A stretch of DNA of 64,000 nucleotides, from the NCBI GenBank assembly GCA_964554875.1, contig CAZKQJ010000013.1, positions 1-64,000 on the forward strand, written 5' to 3'. The notes under the pieces were generated by a model, which saw only the letters and a list, made by a program, of their open reading frames with translations, did not search any database and was not told the DNA's origin. The DNA comes from Marispirochaeta sp964554875 (lineage in GTDB: Bacteria; Spirochaetota; Spirochaetia; JC444; Marispirochaetaceae). A program made the translations under genes and the position numbers. Shown piece by piece: positions 51,424-60,073 of the stretch; position 1 is the first letter of the stretch; each line of letters starts with the position of its first letter.

Positions 51424-52911
51424 ATGAAAAAAACGCTCCTGTTTACGGGATTGCTGCTTGTTTTGCTGAGTTTCTCATTGTTTTCTGAAGAGGCCTGGGT
51501 TGTTCCCATCGAGGGGGACATCGAGGCCTCCACGGTGGTCTTCATACGGCGGGGCATCCAGCAGGCAAAAAGCGCCGGGGCTGAAACGATTATCTTCCGC
51601 ATAAATACCTTCGGCGGCAGGGTTGATTCGGCCCTGCAGATCGCTACCCTGATCGGCGCGGTCGACCACGCCCGGACCGTAGCCTTTGTTCCCGCCGCCG
51701 CGGAGGGATTGGGGGTAAGCTGGTCCGCCGGGGCCCTGATCTCCTTTGCCTGTTCCGAGATCTATATGGCTCCCGGAACCTCCATCGGAGCTGCTGCGCC
51801 TGTGTACCAGACTGCCGAGGGGATGGAGATGGCCCCGGAAAAGAGCGTCAGCGCGGTCCGTACCCAGCTCGCCGCCCTGGCTGAAAAGAACGGTTACCCC
51901 GTGGGGGTGGCTCTGGCCATGGTGGATGAGGACATTATGCTTCAGGAGGTCTTTGTCGACGGGGAACTCCGGCTTGTAACGGGCGACGAGCTTCCCCAGG
52001 TAAAACGTCAGGCGGAAAAGGAGGGCCGTTCCTTCGAAGAGGGTCTGGTCCTGGTGGAAAAGGAGAAGCTCCTGACCCTGACTGCCGGGCAGATGGAGAA
52101 GTACGGAATCTCCTCCGGTACTGTTGCCGGGGTGGAAGAACTGGCAGGACTTCTGGGCCATGACGGGGAAAGCCTTGAATACCAGACCTACGATCCCTTT
52201 GACCGTTTTGTAATTTTCATAACCTCCGCGGGGGTTGTCAGCCTCCTGATGCTCGTCGGGCTGGTGGCAACCTACCTGGAGATAACCTCCCCGGGCTTCG
52301 GTATTCCCGGGACTGTGGCGATTCTGGCCTATTCGGTGGTGTTCCTGGGAAGCGCCCTTATCGGCTACTTTGATTCTTTCGAGCTGATTCTGCTTCTGGT
52401 GGGAATTGCCCTGCTGGCGGTGGAGATTTTCATTATTCCCGGATTCGGAGCTGCGGGGATCGGTGGAATTGTCTGTATTGCAGCGGCGCTGATCTTTTCC
52501 CAGCAGGATTTCATAGTCCCCGAATTCTCCTGGCAGACGGACATACTTCTGAGAAACGCCGCCCGGATCGGGCTGATTTTCCTCGGTTCCTTCACCATCT
52601 TCGGACTTACCCTTTTTGTTGTTCCCAGGACCGGAATTTTTCGCCGCCTGGTGCTGGGGCCTGCCGGCCCCTCCCCTTCCATCACTGCGACAGGCGCTGA
52701 ATCAGCTTCGGAGGAGGAACATACGAAAGGGGTAATCCGCAGAGGGAATACGGGAGAAGCGATCTCCGAGCTCCGGCCCTCCGGAACAGCCCGGATTGCC
52801 GGCCGGCGCGTCAGCGTCCAGACCCAGGGGGAGTTTCTTGAGGCCGGCGTCCCGGTCGAGGTCGTCGAAGTCCGGGGCAGCCGCATAGTGGTCAGGGAGC
52901 AAAAGGCATGA
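51424..52911 (+). CDS. NfeD-family membrane serine protease
   Basis: A 495-residue ClpP-class protein. Signal peptide (MKKTLLFTGLLLVLLSFSLF), then a ClpP/crotonase-like periplasmic domain with GVSWSAGALISFACSEIYMA (catalytic Ser and loop) and APGTSIGAA. Four to five membrane helices (about 255-385) and a C-terminal OB-fold NfeD domain (TGEAISELRPSGTARIAGRR) follow. NfeD proteins work with SPFH proteins, here FloA. The start has no strong Shine-Dalgarno. Confidence 0.9.
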   Translation: MKKTLLFTGLLLVLLSFSLFSEEAWVVPIEGDIEASTVVFIRRGIQQAKSAGAETIIFRINTFGGRVDSALQIATLIGAVDHARTVAFVPAAAEGLGVSWSAGALISFACSEIYMAPGTSIGAAAPVYQTAEGMEMAPEKSVSAVRTQLAALAEKNGYPVGVALAMVDEDIMLQEVFVDGELRLVTGDELPQVKRQAEKEGRSFEEGLVLVEKEKLLTLTAGQMEKYGISSGTVAGVEELAGLLGHDGESLEYQTYDPFDRFVIFITSAGVVSLLMLVGLVATYLEITSPGFGIPGTVAILAYSVVFLGSALIGYFDSFELILLLVGIALLAVEIFIIPGFGAAGIGGIVCIAAALIFSQQDFIVPEFSWQTDILLRNAARIGLIFLGSFTIFGLTLFVVPRTGIFRRLVLGPAGPSPSITATGAESASEEEHTKGVIRRGNTGEAISELRPSGTARIAGRRVSVQTQGEFLEAGVPVEVVEVRGSRIVVREQKA

Positions 52912-53423
52912 TTATTCCCATGGTTTTGTCCCTGGTCGGGATACTAGCCATACTGGCCGAGTTTTTTATACCCTCCGCCGGTCTGATCGGTTTGGGGGGG
53001 CTGGGAGCGATTATCGTCTCAATCGTAATGGTGTTCAGGGATTCCGGATCCCTCTACGGTTTCATCTTTCTTTTTGCCAACCTTATAATAGTCCCGGCTA
53101 TAATCATCGCCTACTGGAAGCATTTTCCCCGGAGTTTCATGGGACGCCGGCTGATCCTCTCTCCGGGAGCCCCGACGGAAGAAAAAGATTCCGCCGAGGA
53201 ACAGCCGTCCCTCGAAGTCGGAACCGAAGGCGTCGCGCTGACCTTCCTGCGCCCGGCCGGAACGGGGATGTTCGGCGAACGGCGGATCTCGATACAAACC
53301 GACGGGGAGTACCTGGATAAGGACTCGCCGATTCGTATAATCAGAATAGAAGGTAACAGGGTCTTCGTCGAAGCGGCGGGCCCTGCGGAAAATACCAATA
53401 TGCAAAAGGAGCAACAAACATGA
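52908..53423 (+). CDS. Short NfeD-like membrane protein
   Basis: A 171-residue protein with two to three membrane helices and a C-terminal OB-like domain (GTEGVALTFLRPAGTGMFG), the NfeD module without the protease. Four-base overlap with the preceding nfeD (ATGA) and with floA. It forms a three-gene translationally coupled set. Confidence 0.88.
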   Translation: MIIPMVLSLVGILAILAEFFIPSAGLIGLGGLGAIIVSIVMVFRDSGSLYGFIFLFANLIIVPAIIIAYWKHFPRSFMGRRLILSPGAPTEEKDSAEEQPSLEVGTEGVALTFLRPAGTGMFGERRISIQTDGEYLDKDSPIRIIRIEGNRVFVEAAGPAENTNMQKEQQT

Positions 53424-54406
53424 TACTGGTAATTTACGTGGTGCTGGGTCTGGTAATCCTCGCCCTGCTGGCTGTTTTTCTCAAATTCTTCGGATTGTGG
53501 TTTCGGGCCCTGCTTTCCGGCGCCTATGTCGGCATGGGGAGGCTCATCGGCATGTGGATCAGGCGGGTAAAGATTGCCACCATAGTGGATTCCCGCATCA
53601 TGCTCGCCAAGGGAGGCATTGACGTCCACTCCGATCTGCTGGAGACCCACTTTCTGGCCGGCGGGGATGTTATCCGGGTAAGCAAGGCGCTGATCGCGGC
53701 CCTGAAGGCGGACATTCCCTTAAGCTTTGACCGGGCCGCGGCCATCGATCTGGCGGGACGGGACGTCCTTGAAGCGGTGAAGACCAGCGTCAACCCGAAG
53801 GTCATCGACTGTCCGAACCCCGAAACAGGCAAGACCACCATTGATGCGGTGGCCAAGGACGGCATACAGCTCAGGGCGAAGGCCCGGGTAACCGTTCGCG
53901 CTAACCTGGAGCGGTTGATCGGAGGCGCCAAGGAGGAAACCATTGTGGCCAGGGTCGGGGAGGGCATCGTTACAACCATCGGTTCATCCGAGACCTACGC
54001 CCATGTGCTGGAGAACCCCGACCAGATATCCAAAACCGTTCTGGAAAAGGGGCTGGATGCTGGAACCGCCTTCGAGATTCTTTCCATCGATATCGCCGAT
54101 GTGGATGTCGGTTCCAACCTCGGGGCCAAGCTGCAGGCGGACCAGGCGGAGGCGGACAAGCGGCGCTTCCAGGCTGTGGCGGAACAGCGGAGGGCGGCCG
54201 CCCAGGCCCGGGAGCAGGAGATGGTTGCCCTTGTCCAGGAGAACCGCGCCAAGGTCGTGCTGGCGGAAGCGGAGATCCCCAAAGCCATTGCAGAGGCCTT
54301 CAAGAGCGGAAATCTCGGCGTAATGGATTACTACCGGATCAAGAACATCCAGGCGGATACCCAGATGCGGGAATCCATCGGCGGTGAGGAATCCAATTCC
54401 GAATAA
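53420..54406 (+). CDS. floA: Flotillin-like protein FloA
   Basis: A 328-residue SPFH protein. A membrane hairpin or helix at the N-terminus (VIYVVLGLVILALLAVF), the SPFH domain (DRAAAIDLAGRDVLEAVKTS), and a C-terminal coiled coil rich in Ala/Glu (AEQRRAAAQAREQEMVALVQ) are as in Bacillus FloA, which organises membrane microdomains. Overlaps the short NfeD gene by four bases. Confidence 0.93.
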   Translation: MILVIYVVLGLVILALLAVFLKFFGLWFRALLSGAYVGMGRLIGMWIRRVKIATIVDSRIMLAKGGIDVHSDLLETHFLAGGDVIRVSKALIAALKADIPLSFDRAAAIDLAGRDVLEAVKTSVNPKVIDCPNPETGKTTIDAVAKDGIQLRAKARVTVRANLERLIGGAKEETIVARVGEGIVTTIGSSETYAHVLENPDQISKTVLEKGLDAGTAFEILSIDIADVDVGSNLGAKLQADQAEADKRRFQAVAEQRRAAAQAREQEMVALVQENRAKVVLAEAEIPKAIAEAFKSGNLGVMDYYRIKNIQADTQMRESIGGEESNSE

Positions 54407-54430
54407 GCGTCAGTCAAGGAGGAGCCGGCT

Positions 54431-54925
54431 ATGCGAATCAGCAGTTTTCTGGAGCTCATTATTACTCTGTTACTCTTTCTGGTTATCTGGATCCTGCCGA
54501 GACTCATAGCCGCCAGAGCCGCGGATAAAAAACGAAAGGAAAGGAAGGCCCCCAAAGCCGTCCCTGAGCCAAAGCAGAGCTGGTCGAAGGAGATTTTTTC
54601 CAAACTGATTGACGACACCTTTCTTGATACGGAAAAAAAGAAACCGCCGGTCCAGGCGGATACAAATACTCCGGAAGAACCGGCAGTGCCTGTCTCTGTT
54701 TTTCATGAAGAAAAAACGGAAACAGAAGCAGGGGAGTTAAAAGGATCGCCGCCTTTGGAGCAGGAATATCAGCGGGACCGCCAGGAAAGACCTTTCGACG
54801 AGCAGAACAGAGGGCTTTCACAGCGTGTTTCTTCAAAGAATCGACGCAGTCCCCTGCAGAAGGCGGTAATCTGGAAGGAACTCCTTGATCCGCCGAAGGC
54901 CCTGCGGCGTGAACCCTTCCCGTGA
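54431..54925 (+). CDS. Single-pass membrane protein of unknown function
   Basis: A 164-residue protein: one N-terminal helix (FLELIITLLLFLVIWILP), a long charged, low-complexity Lys/Glu/Pro-rich middle, and a conserved-looking tail, LQKAVIWKELLDPPKAL, near the C-terminus. It has a good Shine-Dalgarno (AAGGAGG) and lies 24 nt after floA. A membrane-anchored adaptor in the NfeD-FloA set is possible. No named family recognised. Confidence 0.7.
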   Translation: MRISSFLELIITLLLFLVIWILPRLIAARAADKKRKERKAPKAVPEPKQSWSKEIFSKLIDDTFLDTEKKKPPVQADTNTPEEPAVPVSVFHEEKTETEAGELKGSPPLEQEYQRDRQERPFDEQNRGLSQRVSSKNRRSPLQKAVIWKELLDPPKALRREPFP

Positions 54926-54941
54926 TGATCCCGGAGTTTTA

Positions 54942-55694
54942 ATGGTCATTGCCCATATTACGGACCTGCATATCGCCGAAGAGGGGGAATACCCCTACGA
55001 GGTTGATGTAAGGTCCCGTTTCCTCCGTGTCCTTGAGGACCTGACTCCCCATGAGCCTGAACTCCTGGTTCTCGGCGGCGATCTCTGTTACCGTGAAGGA
55101 AGCAGTTCCGTCTATCTCTGGATTCGTGAACAACTTGAAATGCAGGGCTCTCCCTATCTGCTCCTCCCCGGAAACCATGACGACACCGCCCTGATGGCAC
55201 AGGTTTTCGGTCTGGAGGACCGTCTCATCGGAGGCAGGTACTATTTCAGCCGCAATCTTGAAGGAAGACGGATCCTCTTTCTCGATACCGCGGATGACAG
55301 TCTTTCGGAAGACCAGATCGAGTTTCTGGAAACAGAACTTGCCGCCGCCGGTACCGGGGAGCTTGTAATTTTCGTGCACCATCCTCCGGTTACCTCCGGG
55401 GTCTATTATATGGACCTCAAATATCCCCTGCTGAACAGCAGCAGGGTCGGGCCGCTGCTGGCTGAATCAGAGGCCCGGGTGACAGTATTCTGCGGTCACT
55501 ATCACGTGGAAAAAACCCTTATCATGGGGAACCTGACAGTCTTTATTACCCCCTCGATTTTTGTTCAGATCGATCAGGAGGCCCGGCACTTTGCTGTGGA
55601 CCACCGTGGCTACGGATGGCGAAAGATACGGTTGGAGCAGGAGAGCATGTGGACAACGGTACGCTATATTTATGAGGAGAGGAGAGGGAACTAG
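54942..55694 (+). CDS. Calcineurin-like metallophosphoesterase
   Basis: A 250-residue phosphoesterase with the complete two-metal site: ITDLHI (Asp, His), LGGDLCY, LLPGNHDD, FVHHPP and FCGHYHVEK. Related enzymes cleave cyclic AMP-type or other phosphodiesters; substrate uncertain. ATG 54942 has GGAG upstream; the open frame reaches back to 54885 but would add an Arg/Pro-rich tail. Followed directly by nfo. Confidence 0.87.
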   Translation: MVIAHITDLHIAEEGEYPYEVDVRSRFLRVLEDLTPHEPELLVLGGDLCYREGSSSVYLWIREQLEMQGSPYLLLPGNHDDTALMAQVFGLEDRLIGGRYYFSRNLEGRRILFLDTADDSLSEDQIEFLETELAAAGTGELVIFVHHPPVTSGVYYMDLKYPLLNSSRVGPLLAESEARVTVFCGHYHVEKTLIMGNLTVFITPSIFVQIDQEARHFAVDHRGYGWRKIRLEQESMWTTVRYIYEERRGN

Positions 55695-56558
55695 GTGAAA
55701 TTTATAGGAGCCCATGTCAGTGCCGCTGGGGGTGTTTCCAATGCTCCTGCAAACGCCCTGGAGATAGGCGCCAATGCCTTTGCCCTGTTTACTAAAAACC
55801 AGCGTCAGTGGAAGTCTCAACCCCTGACGGAGAAGGAGATTATCGCTTTTAAGGCGGCACTAAAGGATTCGGGAATCAGTCCCGAGAAGGTCCTGCCCCA
55901 CGACTCGTACCTGATCAATCTGGGAAACCCTGATCCCCAGAAGCGTCAGAAAAGCCTCGATGCCTTTGTGGATGAACTCGAGCGGGTGGAGCAGCTCGGA
56001 CTTTCCCTTCTGAATTTTCATCCCGGCAGCGGGCTCAACGAGGTGGATGAGGACGAGTGCCTGAAGCTGATAGCCGATTCCATGAACCGGGCCATGGAAC
56101 GGACAAGCAGCGCCGTTCTGGTAATAGAGAATACCTCCGGCCAGGGAAGCGCCGTAGGCTACCGCTTTGAACACCTGGCGCAGCTGATTGAACTGACGGA
56201 TGCAAAAGAGCGGGTCGGGGTCTGTATCGACACCTGCCACGCCTTCGCCGCGGGTTACGATCTTCGCAGTCCGGAGGCCTACAGAAAGACCATGGCCGAT
56301 TTTGAGGATATAGTCGGGTTCTCCCGTCTCATGGGGATGCACCTGAACGATGCCAAGTCGGCCTTCGGCAGCAGGGTCGATCGTCACGCCAGCCTGGGCC
56401 AGGGAAATATCGGCTGGGAAGGTTTTCGCAATATCATGCGGGATTCCCGTACCGACGGTATTCCTCTGATTCTGGAAACCATCGAGCCCGAACGCTGGGC
56501 TGAAGAGATACGGACCCTCAGGTCCTTCGCGGAGAGCGGCAATGACGGAAGCAGGTAA
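55695..56558 (+). CDS. nfo: Endonuclease IV
   Basis: A 287-residue AP endonuclease with a three-zinc site, incising abasic sites in base-excision repair. Motifs: NFHPGSG, VLVIENTSGQG, VCIDTCHAFAAGY, HLNDAKSAFGSRVDRH, LILETIEPE. GTG start one base after the preceding stop, with translational coupling. Length is normal. Confidence 0.94.
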   Translation: MKFIGAHVSAAGGVSNAPANALEIGANAFALFTKNQRQWKSQPLTEKEIIAFKAALKDSGISPEKVLPHDSYLINLGNPDPQKRQKSLDAFVDELERVEQLGLSLLNFHPGSGLNEVDEDECLKLIADSMNRAMERTSSAVLVIENTSGQGSAVGYRFEHLAQLIELTDAKERVGVCIDTCHAFAAGYDLRSPEAYRKTMADFEDIVGFSRLMGMHLNDAKSAFGSRVDRHASLGQGNIGWEGFRNIMRDSRTDGIPLILETIEPERWAEEIRTLRSFAESGNDGSR

Positions 56559-58065
56559 ACTTGAAGAGTGGTTCAGCCCGTACCGGAAGGGCATCATCGG
56601 CATAGACGCCCGGATAGACACCCCCCGGGGGAGCCGCCCCCTGGTCTATGCCGACTGGATAGCCTCGGGACGGCTCTACGGCCCCATAGAGGACCTTATA
56701 CGGAAGGAAATCGGCCCCCTGGTGGGAAATACCCATTCCGAGTCCTCCACCACCGGCCGGGCTATGACCGCCGCCTACCGGGAGGCCCACAGTATCCTGA
56801 AACGTCATGTTAACGCCGGGTCTGAGGATGTGATTATTACCGCCGGCGCCGGCATGACCGCGGTGGTAAACAAGCTGCAGCGGATCCTCGGTATCCGCTA
56901 CCCCGAGCGCTTCAGGGACCTGAGCCGGGGGCTTCCCGAACGGCACGCCGGGGGCGCCTGCGACGAGGAGTGTCCCGTGGTATTCGTGACCCACATGGAG
57001 CACCACTCAAACCACATCTCCTGGCTGGAAACAGAGGCGGAAGTGGTAGTGCTGCCTCCGAATGATAAGCTGGAGGTCGATCCGGCGGCCCTTGAAAGGG
57101 AACTGGAAACCTATGCCCGCCGTCCTCTGAAGATCGGCGCCTTTTCCGCCTGCTCGAATGTTACCGGTCTCTTTCCCCCCTACCGGGAGCTGGCAAGGGT
57201 AATGCACCGCCATGGAGGGCTGGCCTTTGTCGACTTCGCGGCCTCCGCCCCCTATGTACCCATCGATATGCACCCGGAAAACGACCCCCTGGGATACCTG
57301 GACGGGGTCTTCTTTTCTCCCCACAAGTTTCTGGGAGGCCCCGGAAGCTCGGGGGTCATGGTTTTCAACTCCGGGATCTACCATAACCTGGTTCCCGACA
57401 ACCCCGGCGGCGGGACGGTAACCTGGACCAACCGCTGGGGGGAGCGCAGCTACGTTACGGATATCGAAGCCCGGGAAGACGGGGGAACCCCCGGCTTTCT
57501 GCAGGCCATCCGGGCGGCCCTGGCTGTACGCCTGAAGGAGGAGATGGATCCGGAAAAGATCAAAGCCCGGGAAGGGCAGCTTGTGGGCAGGGCCATAGGG
57601 GAAATGCGTAAAATTCCCGGTCTTCACATCCTGGCGGACAGCGACATGCCGAGGATCGGGGTTCTCTCGTTCTACATGGAGGGGCTGCATCACAATCTTG
57701 TGGTACGGCTTTTAAACGATTATTACGGTATACAGACCCGGGGAGGCTGCTCCTGCGCCGGTACCTACGGCCATTTTCTGCTCCATGTGAGCAGAGAGCT
57801 CTCCCGGACAATAACCCTGGAGATCGACTCGGGGAACCTCAGTCACAAACCGGGCTGGGTACGTATATCCCTGCATCCGACCATGACTGACGCCGAACTC
57901 GACTATCTGCTTGGCGCCTTGAAGGAGCTCCGGGTCAACTACGAAGAGTGGGGGGCGGGATACCGTTTTGACTGTACAAGCGGAGAGTACTACGCGATCG
58001 AGAACTCTGACGGAGGCGTGAACACCGAATCGGCCTTAAACCTCAGCGGGCTTTCCCTGCTCTGA
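56542..58065 (+). CDS. Class V aminotransferase-fold PLP enzyme
   Basis: A 507-residue PLP protein of the cysteine desulfurase/aminotransferase class V fold. ADWIASGRLYGPIED and NTHSESSTTGRAMT near the N-terminus, VTHMEHHSN, and FSPHKFLGGPGSSGVMVF with the PLP lysine (about residue 261). It is ~100 residues longer than IscS/SufS. CSCAGTYGH in the loop where SufS carries its active Cys suggests a desulfurase-like or related activity. Start overlaps nfo by 17 nt; 3-prime end overlaps ftsH by 30 nt. Confidence 0.88.
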   Translation: MTEAGKLEEWFSPYRKGIIGIDARIDTPRGSRPLVYADWIASGRLYGPIEDLIRKEIGPLVGNTHSESSTTGRAMTAAYREAHSILKRHVNAGSEDVIITAGAGMTAVVNKLQRILGIRYPERFRDLSRGLPERHAGGACDEECPVVFVTHMEHHSNHISWLETEAEVVVLPPNDKLEVDPAALERELETYARRPLKIGAFSACSNVTGLFPPYRELARVMHRHGGLAFVDFAASAPYVPIDMHPENDPLGYLDGVFFSPHKFLGGPGSSGVMVFNSGIYHNLVPDNPGGGTVTWTNRWGERSYVTDIEAREDGGTPGFLQAIRAALAVRLKEEMDPEKIKAREGQLVGRAIGEMRKIPGLHILADSDMPRIGVLSFYMEGLHHNLVVRLLNDYYGIQTRGGCSCAGTYGHFLLHVSRELSRTITLEIDSGNLSHKPGWVRISLHPTMTDAELDYLLGALKELRVNYEEWGAGYRFDCTSGEYYAIENSDGGVNTESALNLSGLSLL

Positions 58066-59955
58066 GGGTACCTCTTTTTCCCGCCCGATGAGGCGGAAGA
58101 ACTCCTCCCGTTCCAGCACCTCTTTTTCCAGCAGCTGGGCGCTGACCTTCTCCAGGAGATCCCGCTTTTCGTCGAGGAAGTTCTTTACCCGTCGGTAGCG
58201 CTCGTTTATCATGCGGGAGATCTCCTCGTCGATGTAGGTCTGGGTCGACTCGGCGTACTCCCTCTGCAGGTAGGGGTCCTGGGTCCCCAGCATCGGGGCG
58301 GAGCGTTTTGAGAGGGCGACGTTCTTGAAGCGCTCGCTCATGCCGTATTCGGTAATCATGCTGCGGCTGATGTCGGTGGCCCGGCTCAGGTCGTTGGCCG
58401 CGCCGGTGGAGACCATCCCGAAGCTCAGCTCTTCGGCGGCCCTGCCTCCCAGGAGCACATCGATTTTTCCCAGGAGCTCCTCCTGTGTCAGCAAATAGCG
58501 GTCTTCCGTGGGAGTCTGGAGGGTGTATCCCAGGGCTCCGAAGCCCCGGGGCACTATGGATATCTTGGAAACCGGATCCGATCCGGGAGTAAAGGCGGCC
58601 ACCAGGGCATGCCCTGTTTCGTGGTATGCCACAGTACGGCGTTCCTGGGGATTGATGAGCTTGCTCTTTTTCTCAAGTCCCGCCACAACCTTTTCGATGG
58701 CCTCTTTGAAATCGCCGGTGGTAATTGTCTTGCGTCCACGGCGCACCGCCAGCAGGGCGGCCTCGTTTACGATATTCGCAAGGTCCGCTCCCACAAAACC
58801 GGGGGTCAGCCGGGCAATCTCTTGAAGGTCCACGTTTTCCCCGAGTTTGACGTTTTTGCTGTGGATCTTCAGAATCTGTTCACGACCGTGGACATCCGGA
58901 CGGTCGACCAGCACCTGCCGGTCAAAACGTCCGGGTCTGAGCAGGGCGGGGTCCAGGATTTCCGGCCGGTTGGTGGCGGCGAGAATTATTACTCCAGAGG
59001 ATGCGTCAAAGCCGTCCATCTCCACCAGGAGCTGGTTCAGGGTTGTCTCCCGCTCGTCGTTGCCTCCCATGGCGTTGACCCGGGACTTGCCGATGGCATC
59101 CAGCTCATCGATGAAGATAATGCAGGGGGCCTTGCCCCTGGCCTGTTTGAATAAGTCCCGAACCCGTGCTGCACCGACACCAACAAACATCTCGACAAAG
59201 TCGGCGCCGCTCATGCGGAAAAATGGCACCCCCGCGTTTCCGGCCACCGCCCGGGCAAGCAGGGTCTTGCCTGTACCTGGAGGGCCTACAAGGAGGATTC
59301 CCTTGGGGATTTTTCCGCCGATTTCCAGGTATTTTTCCGGACTTTTCAGAAAGTCCACCACCTCGACGAGCTCTTCCTTGGCCTCGTCCGCCCCGGCAAC
59401 GTCGTCAAAGGTGACGCCTGTGGACCCCTCCGCTACAATGATGGATTTGTTCTTTCCGAAGGACATGACGTTGCTGCCCATGTCTCCCATACGTTTGAAC
59501 ATGAAGCGCCACAGGACAACCAGGACGAGCAGGGGAAGCAGCCATCCCAGTATAAGGTTGAGCAGGGCCGGTTCCTGCTGAATTATCGCGTAGTAATCCA
59601 CCCCCTTTTCTTCCAGCAGGGGCACAAATCCGGGATCCTCCACCGGAACTGTACGGTAAACAAAGGACGCCCGGTCCTGCAGTCCCTCCTGCATCCCAGT
59701 CATGCCTATATAGTAGTTTCCGCCTATCTCGACCCGGCTGATTTCACCGTTTCGGATCCGTTCCTTGAACTCGCTGTAAGGTATTGTACGCTGGTCCTGC
59801 ATCTTCTGCCCGATCAGGGCGTTGAAAATCATCAAGCCAAGAAGAACGGCGACAAAATAGCCGAAGGTAAAGCGATGTTTCTCGAAAAAGGGTTTATCCT
59901 TCTGGGGCCCGTGGTCGCAGTCTTCGTTGTCCCAACAGCCTTTCTTGTCCGCCAT
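58036..59955 (-). CDS. ftsH: ATP-dependent zinc metalloprotease FtsH
   Basis: A 639-residue membrane AAA protease. Two membrane helices with a periplasmic domain, AAA domain (Walker A GPPGTGKT, Walker B IIFIDELDAIG, SRH), and an M41 protease domain with HETGH (His444). An N-terminal soluble tail with clustered Cys/Asp/His (KKGCWDNEDCDHG) before the first helix is unusual and could bind metal. Shine-Dalgarno GAGGA supports the start. Confidence 0.96.
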   Translation of the reverse strand: MADKKGCWDNEDCDHGPQKDKPFFEKHRFTFGYFVAVLLGLMIFNALIGQKMQDQRTIPYSEFKERIRNGEISRVEIGGNYYIGMTGMQEGLQDRASFVYRTVPVEDPGFVPLLEEKGVDYYAIIQQEPALLNLILGWLLPLLVLVVLWRFMFKRMGDMGSNVMSFGKNKSIIVAEGSTGVTFDDVAGADEAKEELVEVVDFLKSPEKYLEIGGKIPKGILLVGPPGTGKTLLARAVAGNAGVPFFRMSGADFVEMFVGVGAARVRDLFKQARGKAPCIIFIDELDAIGKSRVNAMGGNDERETTLNQLLVEMDGFDASSGVIILAATNRPEILDPALLRPGRFDRQVLVDRPDVHGREQILKIHSKNVKLGENVDLQEIARLTPGFVGADLANIVNEAALLAVRRGRKTITTGDFKEAIEKVVAGLEKKSKLINPQERRTVAYHETGHALVAAFTPGSDPVSKISIVPRGFGALGYTLQTPTEDRYLLTQEELLGKIDVLLGGRAAEELSFGMVSTGAANDLSRATDISRSMITEYGMSERFKNVALSKRSAPMLGTQDPYLQREYAESTQTYIDEEISRMINERYRRVKNFLDEKRDLLEKVSAQLLEKEVLEREEFFRLIGREKEVPSEQGKPAEV

Positions 59956-60073
59956 GCTGATTCCTCTTGTGTTTTCGTGTACTGCACTGTATGCTTCTTG
60001 AAAAGATAGTCAGACTTTCTGAGAACGGCAACAATTTGCACTGATACGCAGTATTGTTTCCACAAAGGACTGA

